From: Sphingobium abikonense NBRC 16140
GTDB lineage: Bacteria > Pseudomonadota > Alphaproteobacteria > Sphingomonadales > Sphingomonadaceae
Assembly (NCBI RefSeq): GCF_001598335.1
Contig: NZ_BCYT01000002.1
Span: 283,644 to 347,643, forward strand
Length of the DNA stretch: 64,000 bases
Direction: 5' to 3'
The notes under the pieces are model-generated. The model was not told the DNA's origin. It saw only the letters and a program-made list of their open reading frames with translations, and did no database searches. A program made the position numbers and the translations under genes. Of this stretch, positions 53,389 to 61,553 are shown in pieces (position 1 is the stretch's first letter; each line of letters opens with the position of its first letter).

Positions 53389-53730
53389 ATGGATAGCACC
53401 GAAATAGAACAGCGGATGGCGGCCATCCAGTCTCAGCCGGCCTTTGACATTCCGGAGTTGTGGCTGACGTTCTACCTCACGGCACCGTCGAACCGATTGA
53501 CAGCGTTTGCAGAAAAGCTCGCAGAATTTGACGCTGTGAATCTCACCGATGCGGAAGGTGGTTTCCTGTACCCGAAACTGCCGGTGCCGAATTCAACTTC
53601 CCAAATCTCAAGTCTTATTGAGCAAGTCCGGAACTTGGCTGCTCAGCACAACGTTGAGGTGATTCAAGTCGATGCGGATACGACCACCGATCCATCAACT
53701 TCCCGGTTTGCAAAAATCATCCGTTATTGA
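53389..53730 (+). CDS. Possible RraB-like small protein
   Basis: 113 residues. The layout W-L-T-F-Y-L-T near residue 22, a middle G-G-F-L-Y-P, and a final I-S-S-L-I-E-Q-V-R-N-L-A-A-Q-H-N-V-E-V helix-strand fits the RraB-type fold (regulator of RNase E), which I judge by pattern only. Codon use is clearly less GC-biased than in the genes around it, suggesting a recent acquisition. No ribosome site of note. It precedes ffh by 263 bp. Confidence 0.55.
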   Translation: MDSTEIEQRMAAIQSQPAFDIPELWLTFYLTAPSNRLTAFAEKLAEFDAVNLTDAEGGFLYPKLPVPNSTSQISSLIEQVRNLAAQHNVEVIQVDADTTTDPSTSRFAKIIRY

Positions 53731-53828
53731 TCGAATGCCGGCTGAGTTGACCCGCCCGCGCCGTAGCCGACACTCTGCACCCCGCCACCACCGCTCCCCG
53801 CTTGCTATTCCCCACGCATTCCCCTAAG

Positions 53829-53931
53829 GGCACGCCCAGCATCGGGCGGCGTGCCGTTCGACTCTGACGACTCCAGGGCGCCCAATCGGGGCATCGGATG
53901 GACGCTGGCCGGCGAGGTTTCGCCCGCCGGC
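53829..53931 (+). other. Two hairpins in the ffh leader
   Basis: GGCACGCC (53829-53836) pairs with GGCGTGCC (53848-53855), and GCCGGCG (53908-53914) with CGCCGGC (53925-53931), the latter followed by GATTTTG. The second could be a terminator or attenuator of the translation operon. Not matched to a known leader. Confidence 0.35.
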
Positions 53932-53993
53932 GATTTTGTCGTTTGAGGGGTCTGCTACGGATTTTCAAGGGCTTCGGCCCGAATGAGGTGTTG

Positions 53994-55472
53994 ATGTTCG
54001 ATTCGCTCAGCGATCGCCTAGGTGGGGTCTTCGACAAGCTGCGTGGGCGCGGTGCGCTTACGGAGGACGATGTCCGCGCCGCGATGCGCGAAGTCCGGAT
54101 CGCGCTGCTGGAGGCCGACGTGGCGCTGCCGGTGGTGCGCCAATTCGTCGATCAGGCGACCGAGCGGGCGGTGGGCAGCGATGTGCTGCGTTCGGTCACG
54201 CCGGGCCAGATGGTCGTCAAGATCGTCTCCGACACGCTGACCGAGACTTTGGGTTCGGATACGTCTGACCTGATGATCGACGTGACCCCGCCCGCCGTCA
54301 TCATGATGGTGGGGCTTCAGGGATCGGGCAAGACCACCTCCACTGCGAAGATCGCCAAGCGCCTCAAGGAAAAAGAGCGGAAGAAGGTGCTGATGGCGTC
54401 GCTCGACGTGCAGCGCCCGGCCGCGCAGGAGCAGCTGGCGGTGCTCGGCACGCAGACGGACGTCGCGACGCTGCCGATCATCGCCGGTCAGCAGCCGGTC
54501 GACATCGCCCGCCGCGCATTGCAGGCGGCGAAGCTTCAGGGCTTCGACGTGGTGATGCTCGACACCGCCGGGCGCCTGCATGTCGACCAGGCGTTGATGG
54601 ACGAGATGAAGGCGGTGGCCGATGTCGCCACGCCGGCCGAAATCCTGCTTGTCGTCGATTCGCTCACCGGGCAGGACGCCGTGAACGTCGCGACCAGCTT
54701 TACCGCCCAAGTGCCGCTGACCGGCGTGGTGCTGACGCGCATGGACGGCGATGCGCGCGGCGGCGCGGCGCTGTCGATGCGGGCGGTGACGGGCCGTCCG
54801 ATCAAATTCGCGGGCACGGGCGAAAAGCTCGACGCGATCGAGCCTTTCCATCCGCAGCGTGTCGCGCAGCGCATCCTGGGCATGGGCGATGTCGTGTCGC
54901 TGGTGGAAAAGGCCGCCGAGACGATCGACGCCGAGGAAGCCGACAAGCTCGCCAAGAAAATGGCCAAGGGTCAGTTCGACATGAACGACCTGCGCGCGCA
55001 ATTGAATCAGATGCGCCGCATGGGCGGGCTGGGCGCGCTGGCGGGCATGCTGCCGGGGCTGAAAAAAGCGCAGGCGGCGATGGCCAATAGCGGCGCCAAT
55101 GACAAGACGCTGATCCATCTCGACGCGATGATCAGCTCCATGACGCCCAAGGAGCGGGAGAAGCCCGCGCTCATCAACGCCAAGCGCAAGATCCGCATCG
55201 CCAAGGGTTCCGGCACTACGGTGCAGGAGGTCAACCGGCTCCTGAAAATGCATCAGGAGATGGAAAGCGCGATGAAGAAGATCCGCAAGATGGGCGGCCT
55301 TAAAGGGCTGGCCAAGATGTTCGGCGGCGGCGGGCTTGGCGGCCTGGGCGGCGCGGGCGGTCCCGAAGGGCAGGGCGGTCCGCCCGACCTGTCGGGCCTT
55401 GGCGGATTGGGCGGGCTTGGCGGCAACATGCCCAAGCTCCCGCCGGGCTTTCAGAATTTCATGAAGAAATAA
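53994..55472 (+). CDS. ffh: Signal recognition particle protein Ffh
   Basis: 492 residues. NG domain with G-L-Q-G-S-G-K-T-T near 107, D-V-Q-R-P-A-A-Q near 137, L-D-T-A-G-R-L and T-R-M-D-G-D-A-R-G-G; the M domain follows with methionine-rich M-R-R-M-G-G-L-G and an unusually long Gly/Pro-rich tail. It binds signal sequences and, with FtsY (48 kb region), targets membrane proteins. ATG 53994 follows GAGGTG. First gene of the ffh-rpsP-rimM run. Confidence 0.97.
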   Translation: MFDSLSDRLGGVFDKLRGRGALTEDDVRAAMREVRIALLEADVALPVVRQFVDQATERAVGSDVLRSVTPGQMVVKIVSDTLTETLGSDTSDLMIDVTPPAVIMMVGLQGSGKTTSTAKIAKRLKEKERKKVLMASLDVQRPAAQEQLAVLGTQTDVATLPIIAGQQPVDIARRALQAAKLQGFDVVMLDTAGRLHVDQALMDEMKAVADVATPAEILLVVDSLTGQDAVNVATSFTAQVPLTGVVLTRMDGDARGGAALSMRAVTGRPIKFAGTGEKLDAIEPFHPQRVAQRILGMGDVVSLVEKAAETIDAEEADKLAKKMAKGQFDMNDLRAQLNQMRRMGGLGALAGMLPGLKKAQAAMANSGANDKTLIHLDAMISSMTPKEREKPALINAKRKIRIAKGSGTTVQEVNRLLKMHQEMESAMKKIRKMGGLKGLAKMFGGGGLGGLGGAGGPEGQGGPPDLSGLGGLGGLGGNMPKLPPGFQNFMKK

Positions 55473-55514
55473 GCAGTTACATTACATTTGGTTTGAACAG
55501 AAAGGCAAATATCC

Positions 55515-55964
55515 ATGGCAACCTCCATCCGTCTGTCGCGCGGCGGCTCCAAGAAGCGCCCCTACTACCGCATCGTCGTCGCCGACAGCCGCGCCCCGCG
55601 TGACGGCAAGTTCATCGAGCGCATCGGCAGCTACAACCCCGTCCTGCCCAAGGGCGATGAAAAGCGCGTCGTTCTGGACGTCGAGCGTGCGAAGCACTGG
55701 GTCGCCGCCGGCGCGCAGCCGACCGACCGCGTCGCCCGCTTCCTCGACGCCGCCGGCGTGAAGGAACGCGCCGCCCGCAACAACCCCAAGAAGGCGGAGC
55801 CGGGCCAGAAGGCCAAGGATCGCGCGGAAGATCGCGCGACCAAGGCTGCCGAGGCCGAAGAAGCCCGCAAGGCTGCGGAAGAAGCCGCCAACGCGCCGGC
55901 TGAAACTCCTGCTGAGGAAGCCGCGCCCGCTGAAGAAGCCACTGCCGAGCAGGCCGAGGGCTGA
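55515..55964 (+). CDS. rpsP: 30S ribosomal protein S16 with long C-terminal extension
   Basis: 149 residues. The first ~80 are S16 ([20 protein letters not shown], then the [10 protein letters not shown] region). Residues about 85-149 are an Ala/Glu/Lys-rich helical extension, longer than in E. coli (82). Such extensions occur in other alphaproteobacteria and probably lie on the ribosome surface. Follows ffh by 42 bp. Confidence 0.97.
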   Translation: MATSIRLSRGGSKKRPYYRIVVADSRAPRDGKFIERIGSYNPVLPKGDEKRVVLDVERAKHWVAAGAQPTDRVARFLDAAGVKERAARNNPKKAEPGQKAKDRAEDRATKAAEAEEARKAAEEAANAPAETPAEEAAPAEEATAEQAEG

Positions 55965-55969
55965 TCGAC

Positions 55970-56449
55970 TTGACCGACAAGCCTGTCACTCTGGCCGTCG
56001 TCACAGGGGCGCATGGGGTGACGGGCGAGGTCCGTCTCAAGCTGTTCGGCGACGGGCCGGACAGCCTCAAAAGCTATGGCGGCTTCATGGCCGCCGGGCG
56101 CATGCTGACGTTGAAGTCGCTGCGCCCCGGCCCCAATGGCGCGGTCGCCCGCTTTGCTGAAATCGGCGATCGCGGTGCGGCCGAAGCGCTGCGCGGCACG
56201 GAATTGACGGTGCCGCGATCAGCCCTGCCGCCGCTGGGCGAGGGCGAATATTATCATGTCGACCTCATCGACCTGCCCTGCACCTCCAGCACCGGCGAGG
56301 CGTTGGGCAGCATCGTCGCCGTCGAGAATTTCGGCGCGGGTGACATTGTCGAGATAGAGCGCGCCAATGGCAAACGCTTCATGGTGCCGATGCACGCGGT
56401 GACGCTGGAGGGCGGCGGAGCCACGATTGACGCCGCGTTCGTGGAATAG
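55970..56449 (+). CDS. rimM: Ribosome maturation factor RimM
   Basis: 159 residues. N-terminal barrel with T-G-A-H-G-V-T-G-E-V-R-L-K near 12 and the C-terminal PRC barrel (Y-Y-H-V-D-L-I-D-L-P, D-I-V-E-I-E). It binds S19 and helps 30S assembly. Start is TTG 55970, five bases after rpsP. In most bacteria trmD follows directly; here about 2.5 kb of other genes intervene. Confidence 0.92.
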   Translation: MTDKPVTLAVVTGAHGVTGEVRLKLFGDGPDSLKSYGGFMAAGRMLTLKSLRPGPNGAVARFAEIGDRGAAEALRGTELTVPRSALPPLGEGEYYHVDLIDLPCTSSTGEALGSIVAVENFGAGDIVEIERANGKRFMVPMHAVTLEGGGATIDAAFVE

Positions 56450-56469
56450 TATATACACCCCGTATATAC
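56449..56469 (+). promoter_or_regulatory. Putative VapB operator (two GTATATAC copies)
   Basis: GTATATAC at 56449-56456 and 56462-56469, each self-complementary, spaced by five bases, 12-30 bp upstream of vapB. This is the form of operator bound by AbrB-type VapB antitoxins. It overlaps the last base of rimM. Confidence 0.55.
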
Positions 56470-56480
56470 GGAGCTGTTCC

Positions 56481-56747
56481 ATGGGCGAAGAGTATAAGGC
56501 CAAGATTTTCAAGTCCGGCAACAGCCTGGCCCTGCGCCTGCCCAAGGCGCTGGGGCTGCAGGAAGGCGAAGAAATGACGCTTGTCCCGCATGACGATGGC
56601 AGCTTTTCCTTCTGGCGACAGGATCGGGCGCGAGAGGTCCTGATGGGACTTTACGGCAGCATGTCTGCCGGCTTCATGGCGGATGGCCGGGACGATACGG
56701 CTCAAGCCGAGCGTGACTGGAGCCGTGACGCGACCCAGGCCGCATGA
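56481..56747 (+). CDS. vapB: VapB-type antitoxin (AbrB fold)
   Basis: 88 residues. The swapped-hairpin AbrB/SpoVT fold is visible in K-A-K-I-F-K-S-G-N-S-L-A-L-R-L-P-K-A-L near 6-24, followed by D-G-S-F-S-F-W. The C-terminal third should bind VapC. Start ATG 56481; the longer reading from 56427 overlaps rimM. The stop overlaps vapC (ATGA). Confidence 0.88.
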   Translation: MGEEYKAKIFKSGNSLALRLPKALGLQEGEEMTLVPHDDGSFSFWRQDRAREVLMGLYGSMSAGFMADGRDDTAQAERDWSRDATQAA

Positions 56748-57142
56748 CGACGTCGCTCTATCTGCTGGACACGAGTGTCTGCATCGATTTCCTGCTGGGG
56801 CGAAGCGCCCCGCTGGCGCGGCGCATGGGCGATGCCCTCGATGCGTTGAGCGTGTCGGCGATAACCGCGGCCGAATTGCGCGTGGGCAATCGGACGTCCA
56901 GCGATCCGGTCGGGGACGGGCGGCGGGTGGATGCCTTCCTCTCTCTGCTGAACGTCGCGCCGTTCGATGATGCGGCATCGCGGACCTATGCTCAGGTGGC
57001 GGCCCAGGTCGGCATTCGCCGCAACAGCTTCGATCGCTTGATCGGAACGCAGGCATTGGCCCTCGGAATGGTTCTGGTGACGCGTAATCAAAAGGATTTC
57101 GCGGATATCGAGGGGCTGAAGATGGAGGACTGGACCCTGTGA
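56744..57142 (+). CDS. vapC: VapC-type PIN-domain toxin
   Basis: 132 residues. PIN-domain acidic residues in L-L-D-T-S-V-C-I-D (D9, D15), the I-T-A-A-E-L-R and the S-F-D-R-L-I-G-T-Q-A region near 97, then V-T-R-N-Q-K-D-F. Such toxins are Mg-dependent RNases that often cut tRNA or rRNA. It is coupled to vapB upstream and to the serine hydrolase downstream by 4-nt overlaps. Lies inside the rimM-trmD operon. Confidence 0.9.
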   Translation: MTTSLYLLDTSVCIDFLLGRSAPLARRMGDALDALSVSAITAAELRVGNRTSSDPVGDGRRVDAFLSLLNVAPFDDAASRTYAQVAAQVGIRRNSFDRLIGTQALALGMVLVTRNQKDFADIEGLKMEDWTL

Positions 57143-58635
57143 AGGTCTGGCTGCTGCTCCTGCTGCTGTCCTTCCCCGCCCTTGCCCAGGCGCAGGCTGA
57201 CGAGGCGAAGATCGCCGCCGCCACCGCCGACATCGATCGCCTGTTCCATGACTTCCGGCAGGACAGCCATGCCCCAGGCCTGGTCTATGGCATCGTCGCC
57301 AATGGGCGGCTGGTCCATGTAAAGGCTTTTGGCGTGCAGGACCTGGACCGGCAGCGCCCGGTCAAGCCCGACAGCCTGTTCCGCATCGCGTCGATGACCA
57401 AGGCGTTCACTGCGCTTGCGATCCTGAAATTGCGGGAGGAGGGCAAGCTGTCGCTGGATGACCTGGCGGAGCGGCATGTTCCTGAATTGCGCCAGTGGAC
57501 CTATCCGACACGGGACAGCCCGCGCATCCGAATCCGCGACCTTCTGACCCACAGCGCCGGGTTTGTGGATGATAATCCATGGGGTGACCGGCAGACGCCG
57601 ATGCCTGAGCAGGATTTCACCCGCCTGTTGGCGCAGGGCGTGCCGTTCAGCACCGCGCCGGGCACACGCTATGAATATAGCAATCTGGGCTATGCGCTGC
57701 TCGGGCGAATAATCGCCAATGTCAGCGGCATGGCCTATCGCCGCTATGTCGAAACCCGCCTGCTCGCCCCGCTTGGCATGACGTCGAGCGGATATGCGGT
57801 AAGCGAATGGCCACACGACCGTCGCGCGCTGGGCTATCGCTGGGAGGAGGGGCGATGGCGGCGCGAGCCGGACATGGCGGACGGCGCATTTGGTGCAATG
57901 GGGGGCTTGCAGACCAGCGCGACGGACTATGCGCGCTGGGTCGCCTTCCTGCTGTCGGCCTGGCCGGCGCGGGATGATGCCGATCAGGGGCCAGTCGCGC
58001 GCGCGTCCGTGCGGATGCTGGCGCAGGGCAGCAACTTCGTGAAGCCGGCGCAACGCAACGGCAAGAGCGGGCCGGACGCCTGCAAACAGGCGGCGGCCTA
58101 TGGCTTTGGCATGCGGGTCGCGCAGGATTGCGACCTGGGGCTGACCTTGTCCCATGGCGGCGGCTATCCCGGCTATGGCAGCCATGTGATGCTGATGCCG
58201 GACTATGGCGTTGGCATCTTCGTCTTCACCAACCGCACCTATAATGGCGGGGCGGGTCCGGCCTGGGATGCGGCGGTCGCGTTGAAGCAGGCCGGGGCGC
58301 TCATCGCCCGCAATCTGCCGGTGACGCCGCTTCTGGCCGATGGCTATGCTGCTGCGGGCCGCATCTATGCCACTGGCAACATCCTGGCGGCGCGGGACCG
58401 TCTGGCGATGAACATGCTGCTGGACAATGACGCCGACGGTTGGGGGCGCCGCCTCGACGCAATGCGCGGGCAAGTCGGGGCCTGCCGCACGGACGCGCCG
58501 ATCGCGGCCAGCGGCAACCTGTCGGGCAGCTTCACCTGGTCGTGCGACCGTGGGCGGGTGGACGGGACGCTGCTGCTTGCGCCCACCCCGACCGCGCAGA
58601 TTCAGGAATTGAAACTGGTCGCGCGCCAGCCATGA
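57139..58635 (+). CDS. Serine hydrolase (beta-lactamase/S12 family)
   Basis: 498 residues. Signal peptide about residues 1-19 (A-L-A-Q-A-Q). Nucleophile S85 and K88 in I-A-S-M-T-K-A-F; a Tyr-x-Asn in Y-E-Y-S-N-L-G near 175; H-G-G-G in the C-terminal half. A domain after ~420 adds beta-like sequence. Class C beta-lactamase-like or D-aminopeptidase/esterase type; substrate unknown. Start is GTG 57139, overlapping vapC stop. Confidence 0.88.
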   Translation: MKVWLLLLLLSFPALAQAQADEAKIAAATADIDRLFHDFRQDSHAPGLVYGIVANGRLVHVKAFGVQDLDRQRPVKPDSLFRIASMTKAFTALAILKLREEGKLSLDDLAERHVPELRQWTYPTRDSPRIRIRDLLTHSAGFVDDNPWGDRQTPMPEQDFTRLLAQGVPFSTAPGTRYEYSNLGYALLGRIIANVSGMAYRRYVETRLLAPLGMTSSGYAVSEWPHDRRALGYRWEEGRWRREPDMADGAFGAMGGLQTSATDYARWVAFLLSAWPARDDADQGPVARASVRMLAQGSNFVKPAQRNGKSGPDACKQAAAYGFGMRVAQDCDLGLTLSHGGGYPGYGSHVMLMPDYGVGIFVFTNRTYNGGAGPAWDAAVALKQAGALIARNLPVTPLLADGYAAAGRIYATGNILAARDRLAMNMLLDNDADGWGRRLDAMRGQVGACRTDAPIAASGNLSGSFTWSCDRGRVDGTLLLAPTPTAQIQELKLVARQP

Positions 58636-58683
58636 TGCGGCGGATGCTGGACGCTGCCCGCCCCATCGCCTAAGCGCGGGCGC

Positions 58684-58965
58684 ATGGCCGTCGTCCCGCA
58701 AATCGTCCTGGCGCTCTACCTGCTGTTCCTGCTCGCGGCCGGATGGCGGCTATGGGGGATTGGCTGGCGTGCTGGCGTCAAGATCGCCGTGGCGCTCGCG
58801 CTCGTCCTGCCGATGCCCTTGCTCTTCATCCTGCCCGGCCTGATGCGACAGAATGACTGGTCGGACCTGCTGATCCGCTTCGGCCTGACATTGCTCCTCT
58901 GCGGCATGCTGTGCCTGGCCGGCGGCTTTTCGGCGGCCCGCTTGCGGGCGCGGCGGCGCGGATGA
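58684..58965 (+). CDS. Small membrane protein
   Basis: 93 residues with three hydrophobic stretches ([22 protein letters not shown], and [10 protein letters not shown]). No known domain. Its last codon overlaps the trmD start (ATGA). Unknown function; possibly part of the same inserted cassette as the serine hydrolase. Confidence 0.6.
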   Translation: MAVVPQIVLALYLLFLLAAGWRLWGIGWRAGVKIAVALALVLPMPLLFILPGLMRQNDWSDLLIRFGLTLLLCGMLCLAGGFSAARLRARRRG

Positions 58966-59699
58966 GCTTCACCGCGCAAATCCTGACCCTCTACCCGGAG
59001 ATGTTTCCCGGGCCGTTGGGCGTGTCGCTGGCGGGGCGGGCACTGGGCGAGGGGAAGTGGGCGTGCGATCCCATTCAGATTCGCCACTTTGCGGCGGACA
59101 AGCATCGCACCGTGGACGATACCCCGGCGGGCGGTGGCGCGGGGATGGTGCTGCGCGCCGATGTGCTGGGCAAGGCGGTGGATCATGCGCTGGAAAAGCG
59201 GCCCGACCTGCCGGTGCTGGCAATGACGCCGCGTGGTCAGCCCATCACGCAGGCGCGCGTGCGCGATCTGGCGGCGGGGCCGGGCGCGACTATCTTGTGC
59301 GGCCGGTTCGAGGGGTTTGACGAAAGGATTTTCGACGCCCGCCCGATCGAGCAGGTCAGCATGGGCGACATCATATTGTCGGGCGGGGAAATGGCGGCCT
59401 TGCTGCTGCTGGATGCTTGCGTGCGGTTGCTTCCCGGTGTAATGGGCGCGGCTTCCAGCGGAGTCGAGGAATCCTTCGAAACAGGGCTGCTCGAATATCC
59501 GCATTATACCCGCCCGGTGGAATGGGAGGGGCGCACGATCCCGCAAGTGTTGCGATCGGGGGATCATGCGAAGATCGCCGCCTGGCGGAATCAAAGGGCG
59601 GAGGATGATACACGGCTAAGGCGGCCGGACCTTTGGGAACGTCATATCGGCGTTCGGGACCAGCCGCCCTCTGGTGCGCAACGAACGACCAAGGACTGA
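58962..59699 (+). CDS. trmD: tRNA (guanine37-N1)-methyltransferase
   Basis: 245 residues. TrmD knot motifs: L-T-L-Y-P-E-M-F near 7, G-G-G-A-G-M-V near 54, [10 protein letters not shown] near 111 and S-G-G-E-M-A-A near 142. It makes m1G37 to prevent frameshifting. Start ATG 58962, coupled to the small membrane gene. A linker E-R-H-I-G-V-R ends the protein; rplS follows 5 bp on. Confidence 0.95.
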   Translation: MSFTAQILTLYPEMFPGPLGVSLAGRALGEGKWACDPIQIRHFAADKHRTVDDTPAGGGAGMVLRADVLGKAVDHALEKRPDLPVLAMTPRGQPITQARVRDLAAGPGATILCGRFEGFDERIFDARPIEQVSMGDIILSGGEMAALLLLDACVRLLPGVMGAASSGVEESFETGLLEYPHYTRPVEWEGRTIPQVLRSGDHAKIAAWRNQRAEDDTRLRRPDLWERHIGVRDQPPSGAQRTTKD

Positions 59700-59704
59700 G
59701 TGAC

Positions 59705-60073
59705 ATGAACATCATCCAGCAGATCGAGGCGGAAAACATCGCCGCCCTCGCCAAGGATATTCCCGACTTCCGCCCCGGCGACACGCTGCGCGTGGGCGTC
59801 AAGGTCAAGGAAGGCGACCGCAGCCGCGTCCAGAATTATGAAGGCGTGTGCATCGCCCGCTCCAACAAGGGCATGGGGTCCAACTTCACCGTGCGCAAGA
59901 TTTCGTTCGGCGAAGGCGTGGAGCGCGTGTTCCCGCTCTATTCGCCGAACATCGACAGCATCACCGTCGTCCGCCGCGGTGTCGTGCGTCGCGCCAAGCT
60001 CTACTATCTGCGTGGCCGCACCGGCAAGCGCGCCCGCATCGCCGAGCGCCGCGACGTCCGCAGCGAAGGCTGA
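59705..60073 (+). CDS. rplS: 50S ribosomal protein L19
   Basis: 122 residues. [13 protein letters not shown] near 23, [28 protein letters not shown] near 63 and K-L-Y-Y-L-R-G-R near 100 identify L19. Last gene of the translation operon, and a terminator follows 30 bp on. Confidence 0.97.
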   Translation: MNIIQQIEAENIAALAKDIPDFRPGDTLRVGVKVKEGDRSRVQNYEGVCIARSNKGMGSNFTVRKISFGEGVERVFPLYSPNIDSITVVRRGVVRRAKLYYLRGRTGKRARIAERRDVRSEG

Positions 60074-60103
60074 TCGCCGCGCGATCAGGCTTGAGGGTAA
60101 AGA

Positions 60104-60134
60104 AAGGCGGCGGCTTCGGCTCGCCGCCTTTTTT
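60104..60134 (+). terminator. Rho-independent terminator after rplS
   Basis: AAGGCGGCG (60104-60112) pairs with CGCCGCCTT (60122-60130), loop GCTTCGGCT, followed by TTTT (six T in a row counting the stem). Ends the ffh-to-rplS operon; the convergent MFS gene stops at its edge. Confidence 0.88.
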
Positions 60135-61410
60135 ATGTCTGCGCGCCGCGCGTCGCCCACAGGCCCATCAGGCTGATGGCGGCCGCCGCCGTCATGTAGA
60201 GGCCGACCAGCGCCACGCCCTGCGCCGCGATCAGCCAGGTGGCGACGATCGGGGCGAGCGCGCCGCCGATGATGCCGCCAAGGTTGAAGGCGAAGGACGC
60301 GCCGGTGTAGCGCAGCTGGATCGGGAACAGGGCGGGCAGATAGGCGCCCAGCGGGCCGTAGACGAAGCCCATCAGGAACAGCGCAATCGCCAGGATCGCA
60401 AAGATGGGCAGCAGCGCGCCCGTGCCGATCATCGGCCCGAAGGCAAGGCCCATCAGCGTCGTGCCCGCGCAGCCCCAGGCCAGCACGCGCGTCGGCGTGC
60501 GCTGATCCGACCACCAGCCCGCCAGCACGATGCCCACCGCCATGAACAGGATTGCGCCCAGTTGCAGCGACAGGAAGATGCTGCGGTCGATGCCCAATGT
60601 CGTGGTGCCGTATCCCAGGGCGAAGGCGGTGGCGATATAATAAACGGCAAAGCAGGCGACGACCGCGAAGGTGCCGGCGATGGCGGCGCCCAGATGATCG
60701 CGCAGCAGCGTAGCGAGCGGGACGGCGGGTGGCGGCGCTTGCGCCTGCGCGGCGGCGAATTCGGGCGTTTCAGTGAGTTTGAGGCGGACCCACAGGCCCA
60801 GGAACACCAGCACCGCGCTGCCCAGGAACGGCAGGCGCCAGCCCCAGGCGAGGAAATCCGCTTCGGACAATGCGGTGTCGAGGATCAGGAACAGGCCGTT
60901 GGCGGCGATGAAGCCGGCCGGCGCGCCCAGTTGCGGGAACATGCCGAACCGCGCGCGCCACCCGGGCGGCGCATTTTCCACTGCCAGCAGCGCCGCGCCG
61001 CCCCATTCGCCGCCCAGGCCCAGACCCTGGCCAAAGCGCAGCAGGCACAGGATCAGGGGCGCCCACCAGCCGATCTGCGCATGGGTCGGCAGGAAGCCGA
61101 TTGCTAGCGTGCAGCCACCCATCAGCATCAGCGACGTCACCAGCGTGGCCTTGCGCCCCACGCGGTCGCCATAATGGCCGAACACCGCCGCGCCCAACGG
61201 TCGCGCGAAAAAGGCAAGGGCCAGGCTGCCATAGGAGGCCATGAGCTGCGCGGTGGGGGAGGAGGCGGGGAAGAAGAGCGCGGGGAAGATCAGGCTGGCG
61301 GCGGTGGCATAGATGTAGAAGTCGTAAAATTCGACCGCCGTGCCTATGAGGCTGGCCGCCAGCACCCGCTTGTGCCGCCAAATGTCGCCGATGCCGCTGG
61401 TCTGTGTCAT
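60133..61410 (-). CDS. MFS transporter, metabolite:H+ symporter (MHS) family
   Basis: 425 residues with about 12 membrane helices. G-T-A-V-E-F-Y-D-F-Y-I-Y near 18-29 and G-H-Y-G-D-R-V-G-R-K near 77 are MHS signatures (ProP, ShiA, KgtP group); R-F-G-Q-G-L-G-L-G-G-E-W-G-G follows. Imports organic acids or betaines; substrate not evident. Start ATG 61410; the longer reading to 61539 is REP sequence. Confidence 0.9.
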   Translation of the reverse strand: MTQTSGIGDIWRHKRVLAASLIGTAVEFYDFYIYATAASLIFPALFFPASSPTAQLMASYGSLALAFFARPLGAAVFGHYGDRVGRKATLVTSLMLMGGCTLAIGFLPTHAQIGWWAPLILCLLRFGQGLGLGGEWGGAALLAVENAPPGWRARFGMFPQLGAPAGFIAANGLFLILDTALSEADFLAWGWRLPFLGSAVLVFLGLWVRLKLTETPEFAAAQAQAPPPAVPLATLLRDHLGAAIAGTFAVVACFAVYYIATAFALGYGTTTLGIDRSIFLSLQLGAILFMAVGIVLAGWWSDQRTPTRVLAWGCAGTTLMGLAFGPMIGTGALLPIFAILAIALFLMGFVYGPLGAYLPALFPIQLRYTGASFAFNLGGIIGGALAPIVATWLIAAQGVALVGLYMTAAAAISLMGLWATRGAQT

Positions 61411-61441
61411 GATGTTTAGCCCCCTCATTCCATCTTGCGCC

Positions 61442-61553
61442 CCGTTCGTCCTGAGTAGTCGCTGAGCAAAGTCGAAGCGGCGTATCGAAGGACAGGTGCG
61501 CTTCCTTCGATACGGGCCTTCGGCTCCGCTCAGTCCCACCTCAGGACGAACGG
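61442..61553. repeat. Long REP-type palindrome between MFS gene and methyltransferase
   Basis: Outer arms CCGTTCGTCCTGAG (61442-61455) and CTCAGGACGAACGG (61540-61553); inner arms CGTATCGAAGGA (61481-61492) and TCCTTCGATACG (61503-61514). The right outer arm contains the stop codon of the adjacent methyltransferase gene. Confidence 0.85.
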
